NCBI RefSeq assembly: GCF_006351965.1
Contig: NZ_CP040932.1
Location: 1-64,000 of the forward strand
Origin: Oceanicola sp. D3
GTDB lineage: Bacteria; Pseudomonadota; Alphaproteobacteria; Rhodobacterales; Rhodobacteraceae
DNA: 64,000 bases
Direction: 5' to 3'
The position numbers and the translations under genes are program-made. Below, piece after piece: positions 53,147 through 61,457 of this stretch (its first letter is position 1; each line of letters starts with the position of its first letter). The notes under the pieces were generated by a model, which searched no databases, was not told the origin of the DNA, and worked only from the letters and a program-made list of their open reading frames with translations.

Positions 53147-53752
53147 ATGGACACAAACGAACAGCCGGATAGCGAAAAGGCCTGCAAGTACTTTTGCGGC
53201 ATCCTCAACCTTGGCCCCTACCATCCCCACATCTCTTTCTATCGCTGTTCACTGGACGGCTGGATCGACGAGAAGATTGGCCTGTTCAGCAACGGAGAGG
53301 TTAGAAGCTACTCTGACGAGAAAGGCGACTTCCTGTCCGGCGAGCGTGTCTTCTCCGAAGAGGAGGCCTTGGGCGAGATGAATGCAGCATTTCAGGAATG
53401 CACGCGGGAAATGTTCCTCTCCGCCCGAACCTTGGCCGAGGCCGCACAAGCGCCGTTGATCGAAAATGTCATAGCCGAAGGCCTGACCGCAGGCGGCACA
53501 CGCCTTCTGTCAACTCACTCCGCCATGACCATCGGGCAGGAGGCCATCGCGCGCGACCTCTATGTTCATTCGATGGAAGCCTTCGCGATAAATGGTCCGA
53601 ACCGGACGCTGGTGATGGAATGCAGCATCCTCGAGCTGGACGATCCCATCACAACAGCCGAAGCAGCCATGGAGCAGCTAGAAGCCAATCTCAGGCGTGC
53701 GAGAGAGCAGGACCACTTCATCATGGTTCAGATCTGGTTGGACGACCTGTAG
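53147..53752 (+). CDS. Hypothetical protein whose stop codon lies in a dispersed repeat
   Basis: No family recognised. The ATG at 53147 has GTGAGG upstream; GTG 53135 overlaps the preceding stop and is an alternative. The 201-residue soluble protein has several acidic helices ([39 protein letters not shown]) and three Cys in its N-terminal half. The TAG stop (53750-53752) is the second to fourth base of the palindromic repeat at 53749-53771, so the repeat's arrival may have set the C-terminus. Confidence 0.62.
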   Translation: MDTNEQPDSEKACKYFCGILNLGPYHPHISFYRCSLDGWIDEKIGLFSNGEVRSYSDEKGDFLSGERVFSEEEALGEMNAAFQECTREMFLSARTLAEAAQAPLIENVIAEGLTAGGTRLLSTHSAMTIGQEAIARDLYVHSMEAFAINGPNRTLVMECSILELDDPITTAEAAMEQLEANLRRAREQDHFIMVQIWLDDL

Positions 53753-53771
53753 GGTGGGCAATCTGCCCACC
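53749..53771. repeat. Dispersed 23-nt palindromic repeat, copy 2
   Basis: Same core as 1751-1773. It overlaps the stop codon of the upstream gene and lies 17 bp before the convergent antiporter stop. The flank ACCCCG is shared with copy 3 at 56044. Confidence 0.85.
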
Positions 53772-53787
53772 ACCCCGAGGCACCCCG

Positions 53788-54819
53788 TCACGCCCCTACC
53801 ACCTCCACTGCCACAGCCGTCCCGTAGATCCCCATCATCAGCACGCTCTCGATGCCGATGCGCCCCGGCCCCTCCCTCTGGCGCAGGATCAGCCCGGCCA
53901 TCAGTACCGCCGTCATCAAGAGGCCCGTCGCCAGCCAGTAGAGGTCGGCCATGCCCACCGCGTGGTAGAGCGAGCCGTCGCGGTAGGCGACGTCGGAGAA
54001 CACGAGGAACAGCGTGTCGAAGGTGTTGCCGCCGATGATCCCGCCCACGGCCAGTTGCAGCGCCCCGCGCCGCACCGCCACCAGCGTTGTCACCAGCTCG
54101 GGCAGCGAGGTTACCACCGCCGTCACGAGGCTGCCCACGAGGCTGGAGGCCAGCCCGAAACGCGTCACGAACTCCTGCCCTGTTTGCCCGATCACCCAGC
54201 CGCAAAGCGCCATTGCCCCGGCCAGCGCAACGAACACCACCACAAGCCCACGCGCGCTCTTGTGGGCGTCCTCGGCATCTCCCGGGTCATCCGTGCGCGT
54301 GTCGCCCGTCTCCACCGGCTCCCACATCGGCTCTTCGCGCACGCTCGCCGCCAGCCGCACTCCTGCCGCATAGGCGATGAAGAGCGCCACCGACACCGGG
54401 TGAATGCCGAAATAGGCCACATCCGGCCCCGCCATTGCCGCAACCGGCAGGCTGAGCAGGATCAGCAGCATCACGCATTGAAAAAGGTTCGCAGGCTCGG
54501 CGGCGGCATGCTCAAGGTTGGCCCGCTTGTGCAGCGTATCGGCAATCGCGAGGAACAGCGTTTGCGCCGCGATCCCACCCACCGCGTTGGAAAAGGCAAA
54601 GGAGGCATCCCCCTGCGCCGCCACGGTGACGCTCACCACCACGCCCGAAAGCGATGTCGCCCCGCCCAGCAACACGCCGCCCACCAGCGCCTCGCCCACC
54701 GCCGTGCGGTCGGCGATGATGTCGGCCAGCGCGGTCGCCCGGATCGAGGCCACCACGACAATGCTCCCCGCCACGGTGAAGGCGACGAGGAGCCAAGTCA
54801 GCGATAGGTCTGTGAGCAC
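53788..54819 (-). CDS. Sodium/calcium exchanger (CaCA)-like membrane protein
   Basis: Predicted cation antiporter. The 343-residue protein has about ten transmembrane segments in two inverted halves separated by a hydrophilic loop (about residues 165-195, [19 protein letters not shown]). The second alpha-repeat is canonical ([33 protein letters not shown]); the first reads [18 protein letters not shown], without the usual acidic residue. Ion specificity is therefore uncertain. It lies 4 bp after the GlsB gene, so the two are one operon. Confidence 0.85.
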   Translation of the reverse strand: MLTDLSLTWLLVAFTVAGSIVVVASIRATALADIIADRTAVGEALVGGVLLGGATSLSGVVVSVTVAAQGDASFAFSNAVGGIAAQTLFLAIADTLHKRANLEHAAAEPANLFQCVMLLILLSLPVAAMAGPDVAYFGIHPVSVALFIAYAAGVRLAASVREEPMWEPVETGDTRTDDPGDAEDAHKSARGLVVVFVALAGAMALCGWVIGQTGQEFVTRFGLASSLVGSLVTAVVTSLPELVTTLVAVRRGALQLAVGGIIGGNTFDTLFLVFSDVAYRDGSLYHAVGMADLYWLATGLLMTAVLMAGLILRQREGPGRIGIESVLMMGIYGTAVAVEVVGA

Positions 54820-54823
54820 GCCG

Positions 54824-55075
54824 TCAGGAGCGGCGCGCGATGGCCCGGAAGCCGAAGATCAGCAGGCAGGCGCCCGCGATCCCGACGATCAGCTGCGGAA
54901 TGATCCGCTCGGCGGCATAGATCCCCAGCAGTTGCAGCAGCAGGTTGAGCACCAGCGCACCGACGATGCCGAGCACGATATTGGTGATGAGGCCGGTGTC
55001 GGCCTTCATGATCATGCTGGCGATCCAACCGGCGAGGCCGCCGATGATGATTGAGAGAATCAGTCCAAGACCCAT
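54824..55075 (-). CDS. GlsB/YeaQ/YmgE family stress-response membrane protein
   Basis: Small integral membrane protein found up-regulated under stress in several bacteria. The start at 55075 follows AAAGGATGG and gives 83 residues with three hydrophobic helices: GLILSIIIGGLAGWIASMIM, NIVLGIVGALVLNLLLQLLG and IPQLIVGIAGACLLIFGFRA. The Gly-rich first helix is diagnostic. First gene of an operon with the antiporter. Confidence 0.9.
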   Translation of the reverse strand: MGLGLILSIIIGGLAGWIASMIMKADTGLITNIVLGIVGALVLNLLLQLLGIYAAERIIPQLIVGIAGACLLIFGFRAIARRS

Positions 55076-55170
55076 GGGTCCATCCTTTCGGTTCAAGAAG
55101 GTGTTACCGTCTCAACCCGTCAGCCATGGGCGCGGTTCCCCGGTTCGAGCATGCCACACCGTTCAGGTGC

Positions 55171-56040
55171 TCACGCCACGTCCTCCCAAGGCACCATCAC
55201 GGCCTGTTCAGCAATCTTCTGAGGCATCCAATCCCAGTAGGGATCCCATTCGCCCGGCGGGCCGCTTTCCAACAGGTGACGGATGCCAGCGAGGATCGGC
55301 TTGCGGACATGCTCCGGCGCGGCCACCAGCCGTTTGGCGTGCCTCATCCAGCGAAACGTCATCTGGTCAAAATCGCCGTGGTGGTGAATGTCGTCGAGCA
55401 CCAGAAGCGCGATGCAGGGAAACCACGTGGCGCCATTGTCCGGGTCATGCCCGGTGAGTTCCACCACCTCCGCCGGATACCACCGCTCGCCTTTCGGAAA
55501 GCGGCAGCCCTCGGCATCCAGCACCGCGCGTAGCGCCTCCGCATGGCGCTCTGCATCCATCCCGTAATCCGCCATGGCCACCGCATCGACCATGCCGCGA
55601 AGTTCCTGCGCGATCTGCACCAGCGGCGCAATCACACGCTCGGGCGGCAGGCTCGTTTCCAGCTCCGGCAGCTCCGTGCCCAATTCATGCACCTCATCCA
55701 CCACATGAAGCCCACGCGCCAGCGCCGCCCGCCGGGCTCGGGGTTGGCGCGCGACCGGCAGGGCGTCTGGCGTGAAGCCGATCTGTCCGTGCACCGCATC
55801 CCCGATCAGCAGCGCCATCGCATAGCCCGCCAGCTCCGCATCCTCGGACCGCGCGACCGCGGTCAGCGCAGTGATCCGTGACAGGTAATCATCATCGCAG
55901 GCCAGCTGAAGATCTGCCTCCAGTGGCACCGCCAGCAAGGCTGCATCGCCGCGCGCCTCCGCTGCGGGGCGCGAGGCTTGCGCCACGCAACGCAGGTCAT
56001 GCAGAACCTGCCGCTTTGGCCAGTCGGAAAAGCTGATCAT
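55171..56040 (-). CDS. Hypothetical protein downstream of dapD
   Basis: No family recognised. The 289-residue soluble protein is helical and acidic, with a central hinge ARQPRARRAALARGL, WYPAEVVELTGHDPDNGATW, and a histidine cluster DDIHHHGDFDQ near residue 220. The C-terminus ends in a Trp-rich EWDPYWDWMPQ. It starts just after copy 3 of the palindromic repeat and 40 bp after dapD. Coding strand and codon use look normal, so it is a real gene. Confidence 0.65.
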   Translation of the reverse strand: MISFSDWPKRQVLHDLRCVAQASRPAAEARGDAALLAVPLEADLQLACDDDYLSRITALTAVARSEDAELAGYAMALLIGDAVHGQIGFTPDALPVARQPRARRAALARGLHVVDEVHELGTELPELETSLPPERVIAPLVQIAQELRGMVDAVAMADYGMDAERHAEALRAVLDAEGCRFPKGERWYPAEVVELTGHDPDNGATWFPCIALLVLDDIHHHGDFDQMTFRWMRHAKRLVAAPEHVRKPILAGIRHLLESGPPGEWDPYWDWMPQKIAEQAVMVPWEDVA

Positions 56041-56043
56041 CCC

Positions 56044-56066
56044 GTAGGGTGGGCAATCTGCCCACC
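56044..56066. repeat. Dispersed 23-nt palindromic repeat, copy 3
   Basis: Identical core to 1751-1773 and the same ACCCCG flank as copy 2. It lies in the 39-bp gap between dapD and the next gene, 3 bp upstream of that gene's ATG, so it would form a hairpin over its ribosome binding region. Confidence 0.85.
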
Positions 56067-56079
56067 ACCCCGGGCGGGA

Positions 56080-56907
56080 TCAGTCGCGCAGCAGCTCATT
56101 GATGCCGGTCTTGGAGCGTGTCTTGGCGTCCACCCGCTTCACGATCACGGCGCAATAGAGGTTGATCCCGTTCTTGCTCGGCATCGAACCCGAGACGACC
56201 ACCGAGTAGGGCGGCACCTCGCCATACATCACCTCGCCGGTCTCCCGGTCGACGATCTTGGTGGACTGACCGATGTAAACGCCCATGCCCAGCACCGAGC
56301 CTTCCCGCACGATGCAGCCTTCCACCACCTCGGAGCGCGCCCCGATGAAGCAGTTGTCTTCGATGATCGTCGGCCCCGCCTGCATTGGCTCCAGCACGCC
56401 GCCAATACCCACGCCGCCGCTCAGGTGCACGCCCTTGCCGATCTGCGCGCAGGAACCGACGGTAGCCCATGTATCCACCATGGTGCCCTCGTCCACATAG
56501 GCCCCGAGGTTCACGAAGGAGGGCATCAGCACCACGCCGGGCGCGATGTAGGCGCTCTTGCGAACAATCGCATTCGGCACCGCGCGGAAACCGGCGGCCT
56601 TCCACTGGTTGTCACCCCAGCCCTTGAACTTGCTGTCCACCTTGTCCCACCAGCCGCCACCCTGCGGCCCGCCGGATTGCTCTTCCATGTCCTTGATCCG
56701 GAACCCCAGCAGCACCGCCTTCTTGGCCCACTGGTTTACATGCCAGTCGCCGTTCTCACGCCGCTCCGCCACCCGCAGGCTGCCCCCGTCCAGCGCGGCC
56801 AGCGTATCTTCAATCGCCTCGCGGGTTTCGCCAGTGGTGGCGGGGGTAATTGCATCGCGGCCTTCCCAGGCGGCTTCGATGGCGGCTTCAAGCTGGGCGT
56901 TCGACAT
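56080..56907 (-). CDS. dapD: 2,3,4,5-tetrahydropyridine-2,6-dicarboxylate N-succinyltransferase
   Basis: Transfers succinate from succinyl-CoA to tetrahydrodipicolinate in the succinylase branch of lysine/diaminopimelate synthesis. The start at 56907 follows GGAGGATG and gives 275 residues, [20 protein letters not shown]. The central left-handed beta-helix carries hexapeptide repeats ([40 protein letters not shown]), and the end [14 protein letters not shown] is typical. Complete. Confidence 0.96.
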   Translation of the reverse strand: MSNAQLEAAIEAAWEGRDAITPATTGETREAIEDTLAALDGGSLRVAERRENGDWHVNQWAKKAVLLGFRIKDMEEQSGGPQGGGWWDKVDSKFKGWGDNQWKAAGFRAVPNAIVRKSAYIAPGVVLMPSFVNLGAYVDEGTMVDTWATVGSCAQIGKGVHLSGGVGIGGVLEPMQAGPTIIEDNCFIGARSEVVEGCIVREGSVLGMGVYIGQSTKIVDRETGEVMYGEVPPYSVVVSGSMPSKNGINLYCAVIVKRVDAKTRSKTGINELLRD

Positions 56908-57038
56908 GGGGACATCCTCCGAAATCTGATCGCAACCGTCATAGCGCCCCGCCACACGGGCGCAACCCACCACGCGCCCGGCTTCCCTCTCCATCGCGCC
57001 CGCGATACCGTCCCCCCAACGAACAGGAAGGACGACCG

Positions 57039-57878
57039 ATGAACGACGCCAGCCGCTTTCGCGACGCCGGAGAAGACAAGCGCACTGCCCATGAGGTGCC
57101 CGATACCCCGCAAACCCGCGCCCCGGCCTACACCCTCGCCTTTGCCGATGAAGATTTCCTCTGCCGCGACGAGCTGCGCCCCGTGCGCCTGCAACTCGAG
57201 CTGCTGAAGCCAGAGCTGCTGATGGAAGAGCACGGCATCCGCTCCACCGTGGTCCTCTTCGGCGGCGCGCGCATCCCCGAGCCCGCCAAGAAAGACACCG
57301 CCCGCACTGAGACGCTGGCAGAGCTTTCCGCGTTTTACGACGAGGCCCGCACCTTCGCCCGGCTGATGACAGAGCGTTCGCTGGCCTCAGGTGGCACCGA
57401 GGATGTGGTGGTTACAGGCGGCGGCCCCGGCGTGATGGAGGCCGGCAACCGCGGTGCGGCAGACGCCGGAGGACACTCCATCGGCCTCAACATCGTGCTG
57501 CCCCACGAGCAGGCGCCCAACGAATACGTCACGCCGGACCTCTGCTTCAACTTCCACTACTTCGCGATCCGCAAGATGCACTTCCTGATGCGCGCCCGTG
57601 CCGTCGCCGTCTTTCCCGGCGGCTTCGGCACGCTGGATGAAACCTTCGAGGCGCTCACCCTCATTCAGACCGGCCGCATGCAGAAGGTGCCCTTCCTCCT
57701 GTTCGGAAAGGCCTTTTGGGAAAAGATCATCAACTGGGATGCCCTGAAGGACGCAGGGACCATCAGCCCAGACGATCTTGACCTGTTCAAATTCGTGGAC
57801 TCGGCGGAGGAGGCTGTTGCGGCCATCGACAGCTGGGAAGGCGCAGGTGAGAAGCGTGGGGAAATCCCGGGGCGGTAG
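57039..57878 (+). CDS. LOG-family Rossmann-fold protein (TIGR00730)
   Basis: Related to lysine decarboxylase-like LOG phosphoribohydrolases that release cytokinin bases or act on nucleoside monophosphates. The ATG at 57039 follows AGGAAGGA; the ORF opens far upstream in noncoding sequence. The 279-residue protein has [17 protein letters not shown] and the signature [14 protein letters not shown]. An N-terminal extension of about 70 residues precedes the fold ([20 protein letters not shown]). Divergent from dapD. Substrate unproved. Confidence 0.88.
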   Translation: MNDASRFRDAGEDKRTAHEVPDTPQTRAPAYTLAFADEDFLCRDELRPVRLQLELLKPELLMEEHGIRSTVVLFGGARIPEPAKKDTARTETLAELSAFYDEARTFARLMTERSLASGGTEDVVVTGGGPGVMEAGNRGAADAGGHSIGLNIVLPHEQAPNEYVTPDLCFNFHYFAIRKMHFLMRARAVAVFPGGFGTLDETFEALTLIQTGRMQKVPFLLFGKAFWEKIINWDALKDAGTISPDDLDLFKFVDSAEEAVAAIDSWEGAGEKRGEIPGR

Positions 57879-57885
57879 GGCGCCC

Positions 57886-58086
57886 TTAATCGTCGATCCG
57901 CCGGGCCTCGTCTACCAGCATGATCGGGATACCGTCGCGGATGGGAAAGGCGAGGCCGGCGCGTTCGGAGATCAGTTCTCCGGCCTCGGAATCATAGCGC
58001 AACACGCCTTGGGTCTCGGGGCAGACCAAGGCCTCCAGCACATGGCGCTCGACCCCGGAATGGGCGGTGGCCGTTTCGTCGCTCAT
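57886..58086 (-). CDS. Trm112-family protein
   Basis: Small UPF0434/Trm112 protein of 66 residues; eukaryotic Trm112 activates methyltransferases, while bacterial members have no settled role. The family opening [20 protein letters not shown] and the end [20 protein letters not shown] are clear. It has a single Cys. Its ATG overlaps the stop of the LON-domain gene, so they are co-translated. Confidence 0.88.
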   Translation of the reverse strand: MSDETATAHSGVERHVLEALVCPETQGVLRYDSEAGELISERAGLAFPIRDGIPIMLVDEARRIDD

Positions 58087-58745
58087 TGTAGCCGTTCCTC
58101 TCCGTCTTCGCCGCTGCGCAGGGCAAACTCGATCAGGGTTACCAGCGTCTCGCGCCGGGTTTCGAGTGAAGGCGCCTCCAGCAGCGCCTGTTTGTCTTCA
58201 ACCTCGAAGGGGCAGAGCATCGAGAGCGAGTTGATGAGCAACTCGTCATCGGCTTCTTCGAGGCTGTCCCAATCCGTCGACAGGCCCTGCGCCTCGAAGT
58301 AGCGGCAGAGCTTGGGCATGAAACGTTCGCGGTTGAAGCCCTTGTCGTGCTCGGGTTGGCCGAGATCCCGGTCAAACCCCTTCCAGCAAGGTTTGACACG
58401 CCGATAGGGCGTGAAGCCCTCGACACTTTCCTGAATCCGGAAGCGCGAGATGCCGGTGAGGGTGACCATGTAGCGGCCATCCTCGGTTTCGGAAAACCCG
58501 GTGAGCCGCCCGGCGCAGCCGATCTTCTGCAACCGCCCCGGCTCGCACCCGCAGCCCTTGGGGCCTTCGCAGGGTTGGACCATGCCGATGAGGCGGGTGG
58601 AGGTTTTCAGCGCATCGTCGAGCATCGCAAGGTAGCGCGGCTCGAAGATGTGCAGCGGCAACCGGGCGCGCGGCAACAGCAGCGCTCCGGGCAGCGGGAA
58701 AATCGGGATCGTTTCGGGAAGATCGCCTGAGTGCATCATGGCCAT
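58083..58745 (-). CDS. LON peptidase N-terminal (substrate-binding) domain protein
   Basis: Stand-alone LON-SB domain without protease or AAA parts. From 58745 it is 220 residues; several in-frame starts compete (58745, 58739, 58736). Conserved opening [20 protein letters not shown] then [13 protein letters not shown], a Cys-containing [17 protein letters not shown], and [16 protein letters not shown]. The role is not known in bacteria. Overlaps the Trm112 gene and follows the CnoX-like gene by 21 bp, so a three-gene unit is likely. Confidence 0.88.
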   Translation of the reverse strand: MAMMHSGDLPETIPIFPLPGALLLPRARLPLHIFEPRYLAMLDDALKTSTRLIGMVQPCEGPKGCGCEPGRLQKIGCAGRLTGFSETEDGRYMVTLTGISRFRIQESVEGFTPYRRVKPCWKGFDRDLGQPEHDKGFNRERFMPKLCRYFEAQGLSTDWDSLEEADDELLINSLSMLCPFEVEDKQALLEAPSLETRRETLVTLIEFALRSGEDGEERLQ

Positions 58746-58766
58746 CAAGGTAGGCCGCGCCGCGCG

Positions 58767-59681
58767 TCAGGCAAATATCATCGAGGAGAGTTTACGACGG
58801 CCCGTCAGCACCACCGGATCCTGCGGTTTCAGCGCATCGAAGATGGTGAAGAGCTGGGTCTTGGCTGCGCCATCGTTCCACTCGCGATCCCGGCGGAACA
58901 GTTCGAGCAGATGATCCACCGCCGCTTCGGTGTCGCCGTTGGCATGAAGCGCCGTGGCAAGGTCAAACCGGGCCTGATGGTTGTCGGGGTCCGCCTCGAC
59001 GGCGGCCGTCAACTCGGCAACGGGGCCTGCGCTTTCGGCCTGTTTGAGCAGGTCGATCTGGGCGCGGGCAGCCTCCACCTCGGCGCTTGTCGCCACGGCT
59101 TCCGGCGCGTTGTTCAGCAGGGCGTCAGCTTGCTCCACCTGCCCGGCAGCAATATAGGCCCGCACCAGCCCGCCATAAGCCTGGGCGTTCTCTGGCTCTT
59201 CCTCAAGCACCCCGGCGAAAACCTCGGCGGCATCGGCGGCGGCGCCTTCTTCCAGCATTTCCTCAGCGGCGTTGATTGCATCGGCCAGCCCGCCATCGGC
59301 CTCTGGGGCCAGAGCGGCGATTTTGGCAACAAACTCCTTTAGCTGGCTTTCGGGCAGCGCGCCTTGAAAGCCGTCCACCGGCTGGCCTTGCCAGAAGGCA
59401 TAGACCGTGGGAATGGACTGGATGCGCAGCTGCCCGGCGATGCCTTGGTTCTGGTCGACATCGACCTTGGCCATCTTCACCTTGCCCTTCTGGGCGGTCA
59501 CGGCGGCCTCGAGCTGGGGGCCAAGCGTTTTGCAGGGGCCGCACCATGTGGCCCAGAAATCCACGATCACCGGCACGGTCTGCGACGCTTCGATGACCTC
59601 CGCCATGAAGTCGGCTTCGTTCACGTCCTTGATCAGGTCGCCTGCGGGGGCTTCGGTGTTGCCTTGGCCAAGTTCGAGCAT
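58767..59681 (-). CDS. Thioredoxin-domain/TPR protein, CnoX (YbbN)-like
   Basis: Chaperone-type thioredoxin. The start at 59681 has GGAGG upstream. The 304-residue protein has an N-terminal thioredoxin domain with the CxxC motif FWATWCGPCKTLGPQL (near residue 43) and a C-terminal TPR-like helical half (EEPENAQAYGGLVRAYIAAG, DPDNHQARFDLATALHANGD). In E. coli CnoX the CxxC is changed to SxxC; here both Cys are present, as in many alphaproteobacterial members, so redox activity is possible. Confidence 0.9.
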   Translation of the reverse strand: MLELGQGNTEAPAGDLIKDVNEADFMAEVIEASQTVPVIVDFWATWCGPCKTLGPQLEAAVTAQKGKVKMAKVDVDQNQGIAGQLRIQSIPTVYAFWQGQPVDGFQGALPESQLKEFVAKIAALAPEADGGLADAINAAEEMLEEGAAADAAEVFAGVLEEEPENAQAYGGLVRAYIAAGQVEQADALLNNAPEAVATSAEVEAARAQIDLLKQAESAGPVAELTAAVEADPDNHQARFDLATALHANGDTEAAVDHLLELFRRDREWNDGAAKTQLFTIFDALKPQDPVVLTGRRKLSSMIFA

Positions 59682-59720
59682 TGGGGCCTCCATCATCTGT
59701 TGAACGGGTAGATGGAGCAC

Positions 59721-60032
59721 TCAGCCCTTGTTTGCAAGGGCACCGGGCAGAGGCAGGCAGCCGGTTAGCCCGGCAGGGAGCACCAGTAGCGCTCCGGCGC
59801 GGTAGAGACGGGCAGCAAAATCGGGGGTGTCGCTCTTCAGGGTGACGGTTGCCGCGCTGGCGGAAATGACGGCCGCATCCTCGGGCAGCCCGGCAAGAAA
59901 GGCCTCGCCGGGAAACATCACAACCGCCGCCGGGGCCGCATCGGAGAACCGCATGACAAACGCCATGGTGGCGACCCATGCGATGAACAGAAGCGGGGCC
60001 CAGAGAGCAATGCGCTTAATAATCGTGGACAT
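59721..60032 (-). CDS. Small membrane-anchored hypothetical protein
   Basis: No family recognised. The start at 60032 (MSTIIKRIALWAPLLFIAW) lies behind TGGAGC and gives 103 residues with one N-terminal transmembrane helix and a periplasmic-looking small domain (AAVVMFPGEAFLAGLPEDAA, AARLYRAGALLVLPAG). It overlaps the preceding 347-residue gene by 17 bp and is the last gene of the FAD-oxidase operon. Confidence 0.62.
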   Translation of the reverse strand: MSTIIKRIALWAPLLFIAWVATMAFVMRFSDAAPAAVVMFPGEAFLAGLPEDAAVISASAATVTLKSDTPDFAARLYRAGALLVLPAGLTGCLPLPGALANKG

Positions 60033-61059
60033 GCTCCACCATATCGCCGTTTTCGCGCAGGAAGGCGGCAAGATCGGTGACCTGCATCAGCACCAGTGAT
60101 CGGGTGTCGCCGTAGCCCTGCCGCTCGCGGGCATAAAGCGCGCCGGGCAGCGGGGTGTCGGCGATTGCGGTGAGCATGATGTCGTCATTGCCGGCGATTT
60201 CGATGAAGTCAGCGCCGCGCTCGGCCATCTCTTTCATCAGTTCGGTGAGGGCGCGATAGCGTGGAGTTTCCAGCACCAGCCCTTCGGGGCGGCTTTCGAT
60301 GATCTCGACGCCCTCCAACCCCTCAAGTTGAGCCCGCTCACCCTGCACCACCATCCGCAGCCGCAGCGCATCGGCGCCCACACCGGCCACCGCCTGTTCG
60401 ATCACGCCCGCGTAAGCGGATTTGGCGGAAAATTCGATGCCCAGCGCCAAGCGGCGCTCATTGTCACGCTTGCTGCCTTCACTGGCTTCAGCGTGCTCGG
60501 CAATGTCGCCTTTGAAATCCCATTTGTACCACGGGGTTTGCTGAAGGAAGGCCGCATAGTCGCGGGCCTGCCGGGCAGAAACCTCATCCAGCGCGGCACG
60601 CTCAGAACCGCGAATCCATGTGTAGACGCGGCCCACCGTCTCTTCATAGGCAGCCTTCAGCATCAGCTCGGCGGTGAAGCTGACGCCGATCACATAGGCG
60701 GTTTGCTTGGTGGTCCAGTCAAAGCCGCCGTGCGCGGGCGAGGCCTTTGAGAGGGCACAGAGCGAGCCCCAAAAGCCGCCAACCGCGCGGAAATAGCCAA
60801 AGTCATGCGGGTCACCCGAAGAGATCACCTCGGCATAATCGTCATAGGCGTGAACGATGTGCCACTCGGGATAGGTCATCAGCGTGCGGCCCTCGGCGCG
60901 GTGCCATTCAGGCGTCAGCAGCGGCTCATACTCCTTGCGGATATAATCCTTGCCGCGACAGGCCACCTCGACGTAGCCCACGGGGGCCAGCAGCACGAGC
61001 AGCAGCAACACCGCCACCACCAGCAGCCGTTTGACCCATTTCCAGACCCAGCGGATCAT
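60016..61059 (-). CDS. Membrane-anchored hypothetical protein, third gene of FAD-oxidase operon
   Basis: No named family recognised. The 347-residue protein has an N-terminal membrane anchor (KRLLVVAVLLLLVLLAPVGY) and a large extracytoplasmic-looking domain with GRTLMTYPEWHIVHAYDDYA, GGFWGSLCALSKASPAHGGF, RDYAAFLQQTPWYKWDFKGD and a C-terminal repeat-free part. Two Cys follow or flank the anchor. It overlaps its neighbours on both sides, so it belongs with the FAD oxidase. Confidence 0.7.
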   Translation of the reverse strand: MIRWVWKWVKRLLVVAVLLLLVLLAPVGYVEVACRGKDYIRKEYEPLLTPEWHRAEGRTLMTYPEWHIVHAYDDYAEVISSGDPHDFGYFRAVGGFWGSLCALSKASPAHGGFDWTTKQTAYVIGVSFTAELMLKAAYEETVGRVYTWIRGSERAALDEVSARQARDYAAFLQQTPWYKWDFKGDIAEHAEASEGSKRDNERRLALGIEFSAKSAYAGVIEQAVAGVGADALRLRMVVQGERAQLEGLEGVEIIESRPEGLVLETPRYRALTELMKEMAERGADFIEIAGNDDIMLTAIADTPLPGALYARERQGYGDTRSLVLMQVTDLAAFLRENGDMVEHVHDY

Positions 61060-61457
61060 TTGCGATCCAGGAACAGGCCCGCGAAGAGGGCAAAGCCCCC
61101 GAGGCCGATGTGGGGCAGGTTGGCGAGAATCTTGAAGCCGAAGGGCAGGTCAAGCACGCCGTTGGTGAAGATGCCCATGTCGAGATAGCCCGAACCGAAG
61201 GCGAGGCCCATCGCCCCGTCGGCGAGGTAGAGCGCGCCGAAGAGCAGCAGGAAGATCTTGCTCGCCCGGTGCGAGGTGAGCGCAGCGCCAAGCGCCCAGA
61301 GGGCGGAGACGAGGTGCAGGGCGTCATCGAAGATGTCGAGTTCGAAGATGCCGAAGGCCAGCCCCTCACTGTCGGTGATGCCGGGCACGTAGTTGAGCGC
61401 AGCGGCCCCGAGCAGGGCGAAGAAGTAACCGAAGGCGATGATGCGGAGTGTGGTCAT
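61056..61457 (-). CDS. Integral membrane protein, second gene of FAD-oxidase operon
   Basis: The 133-residue protein has four transmembrane helices: IIAFGYFFALLGAAALNYVP, HLVSALWALGAALTSHR, IFLLLFGALYLADGAMGLAF and PHIGLGGFALFAGLFL. The pattern resembles small DUF4383-like membrane proteins, a weak match. The stop overlaps the next gene (ATGA) and its start overlaps the oxidase stop. Possible partner or electron acceptor for the oxidase; inference. Confidence 0.7.
   Translation of the reverse strand: MTTLRIIAFGYFFALLGAAALNYVPGITDSEGLAFGIFELDIFDDALHLVSALWALGAALTSHRASKIFLLLFGALYLADGAMGLAFGSGYLDMGIFTNGVLDLPFGFKILANLPHIGLGGFALFAGLFLDRK

Noticed and set aside
57039-57878. Annotation as lysine decarboxylase
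   Set aside because: The PGGxGTxxE motif marks the LOG phosphoribohydrolase family; the old lysine decarboxylase name is a known misannotation.
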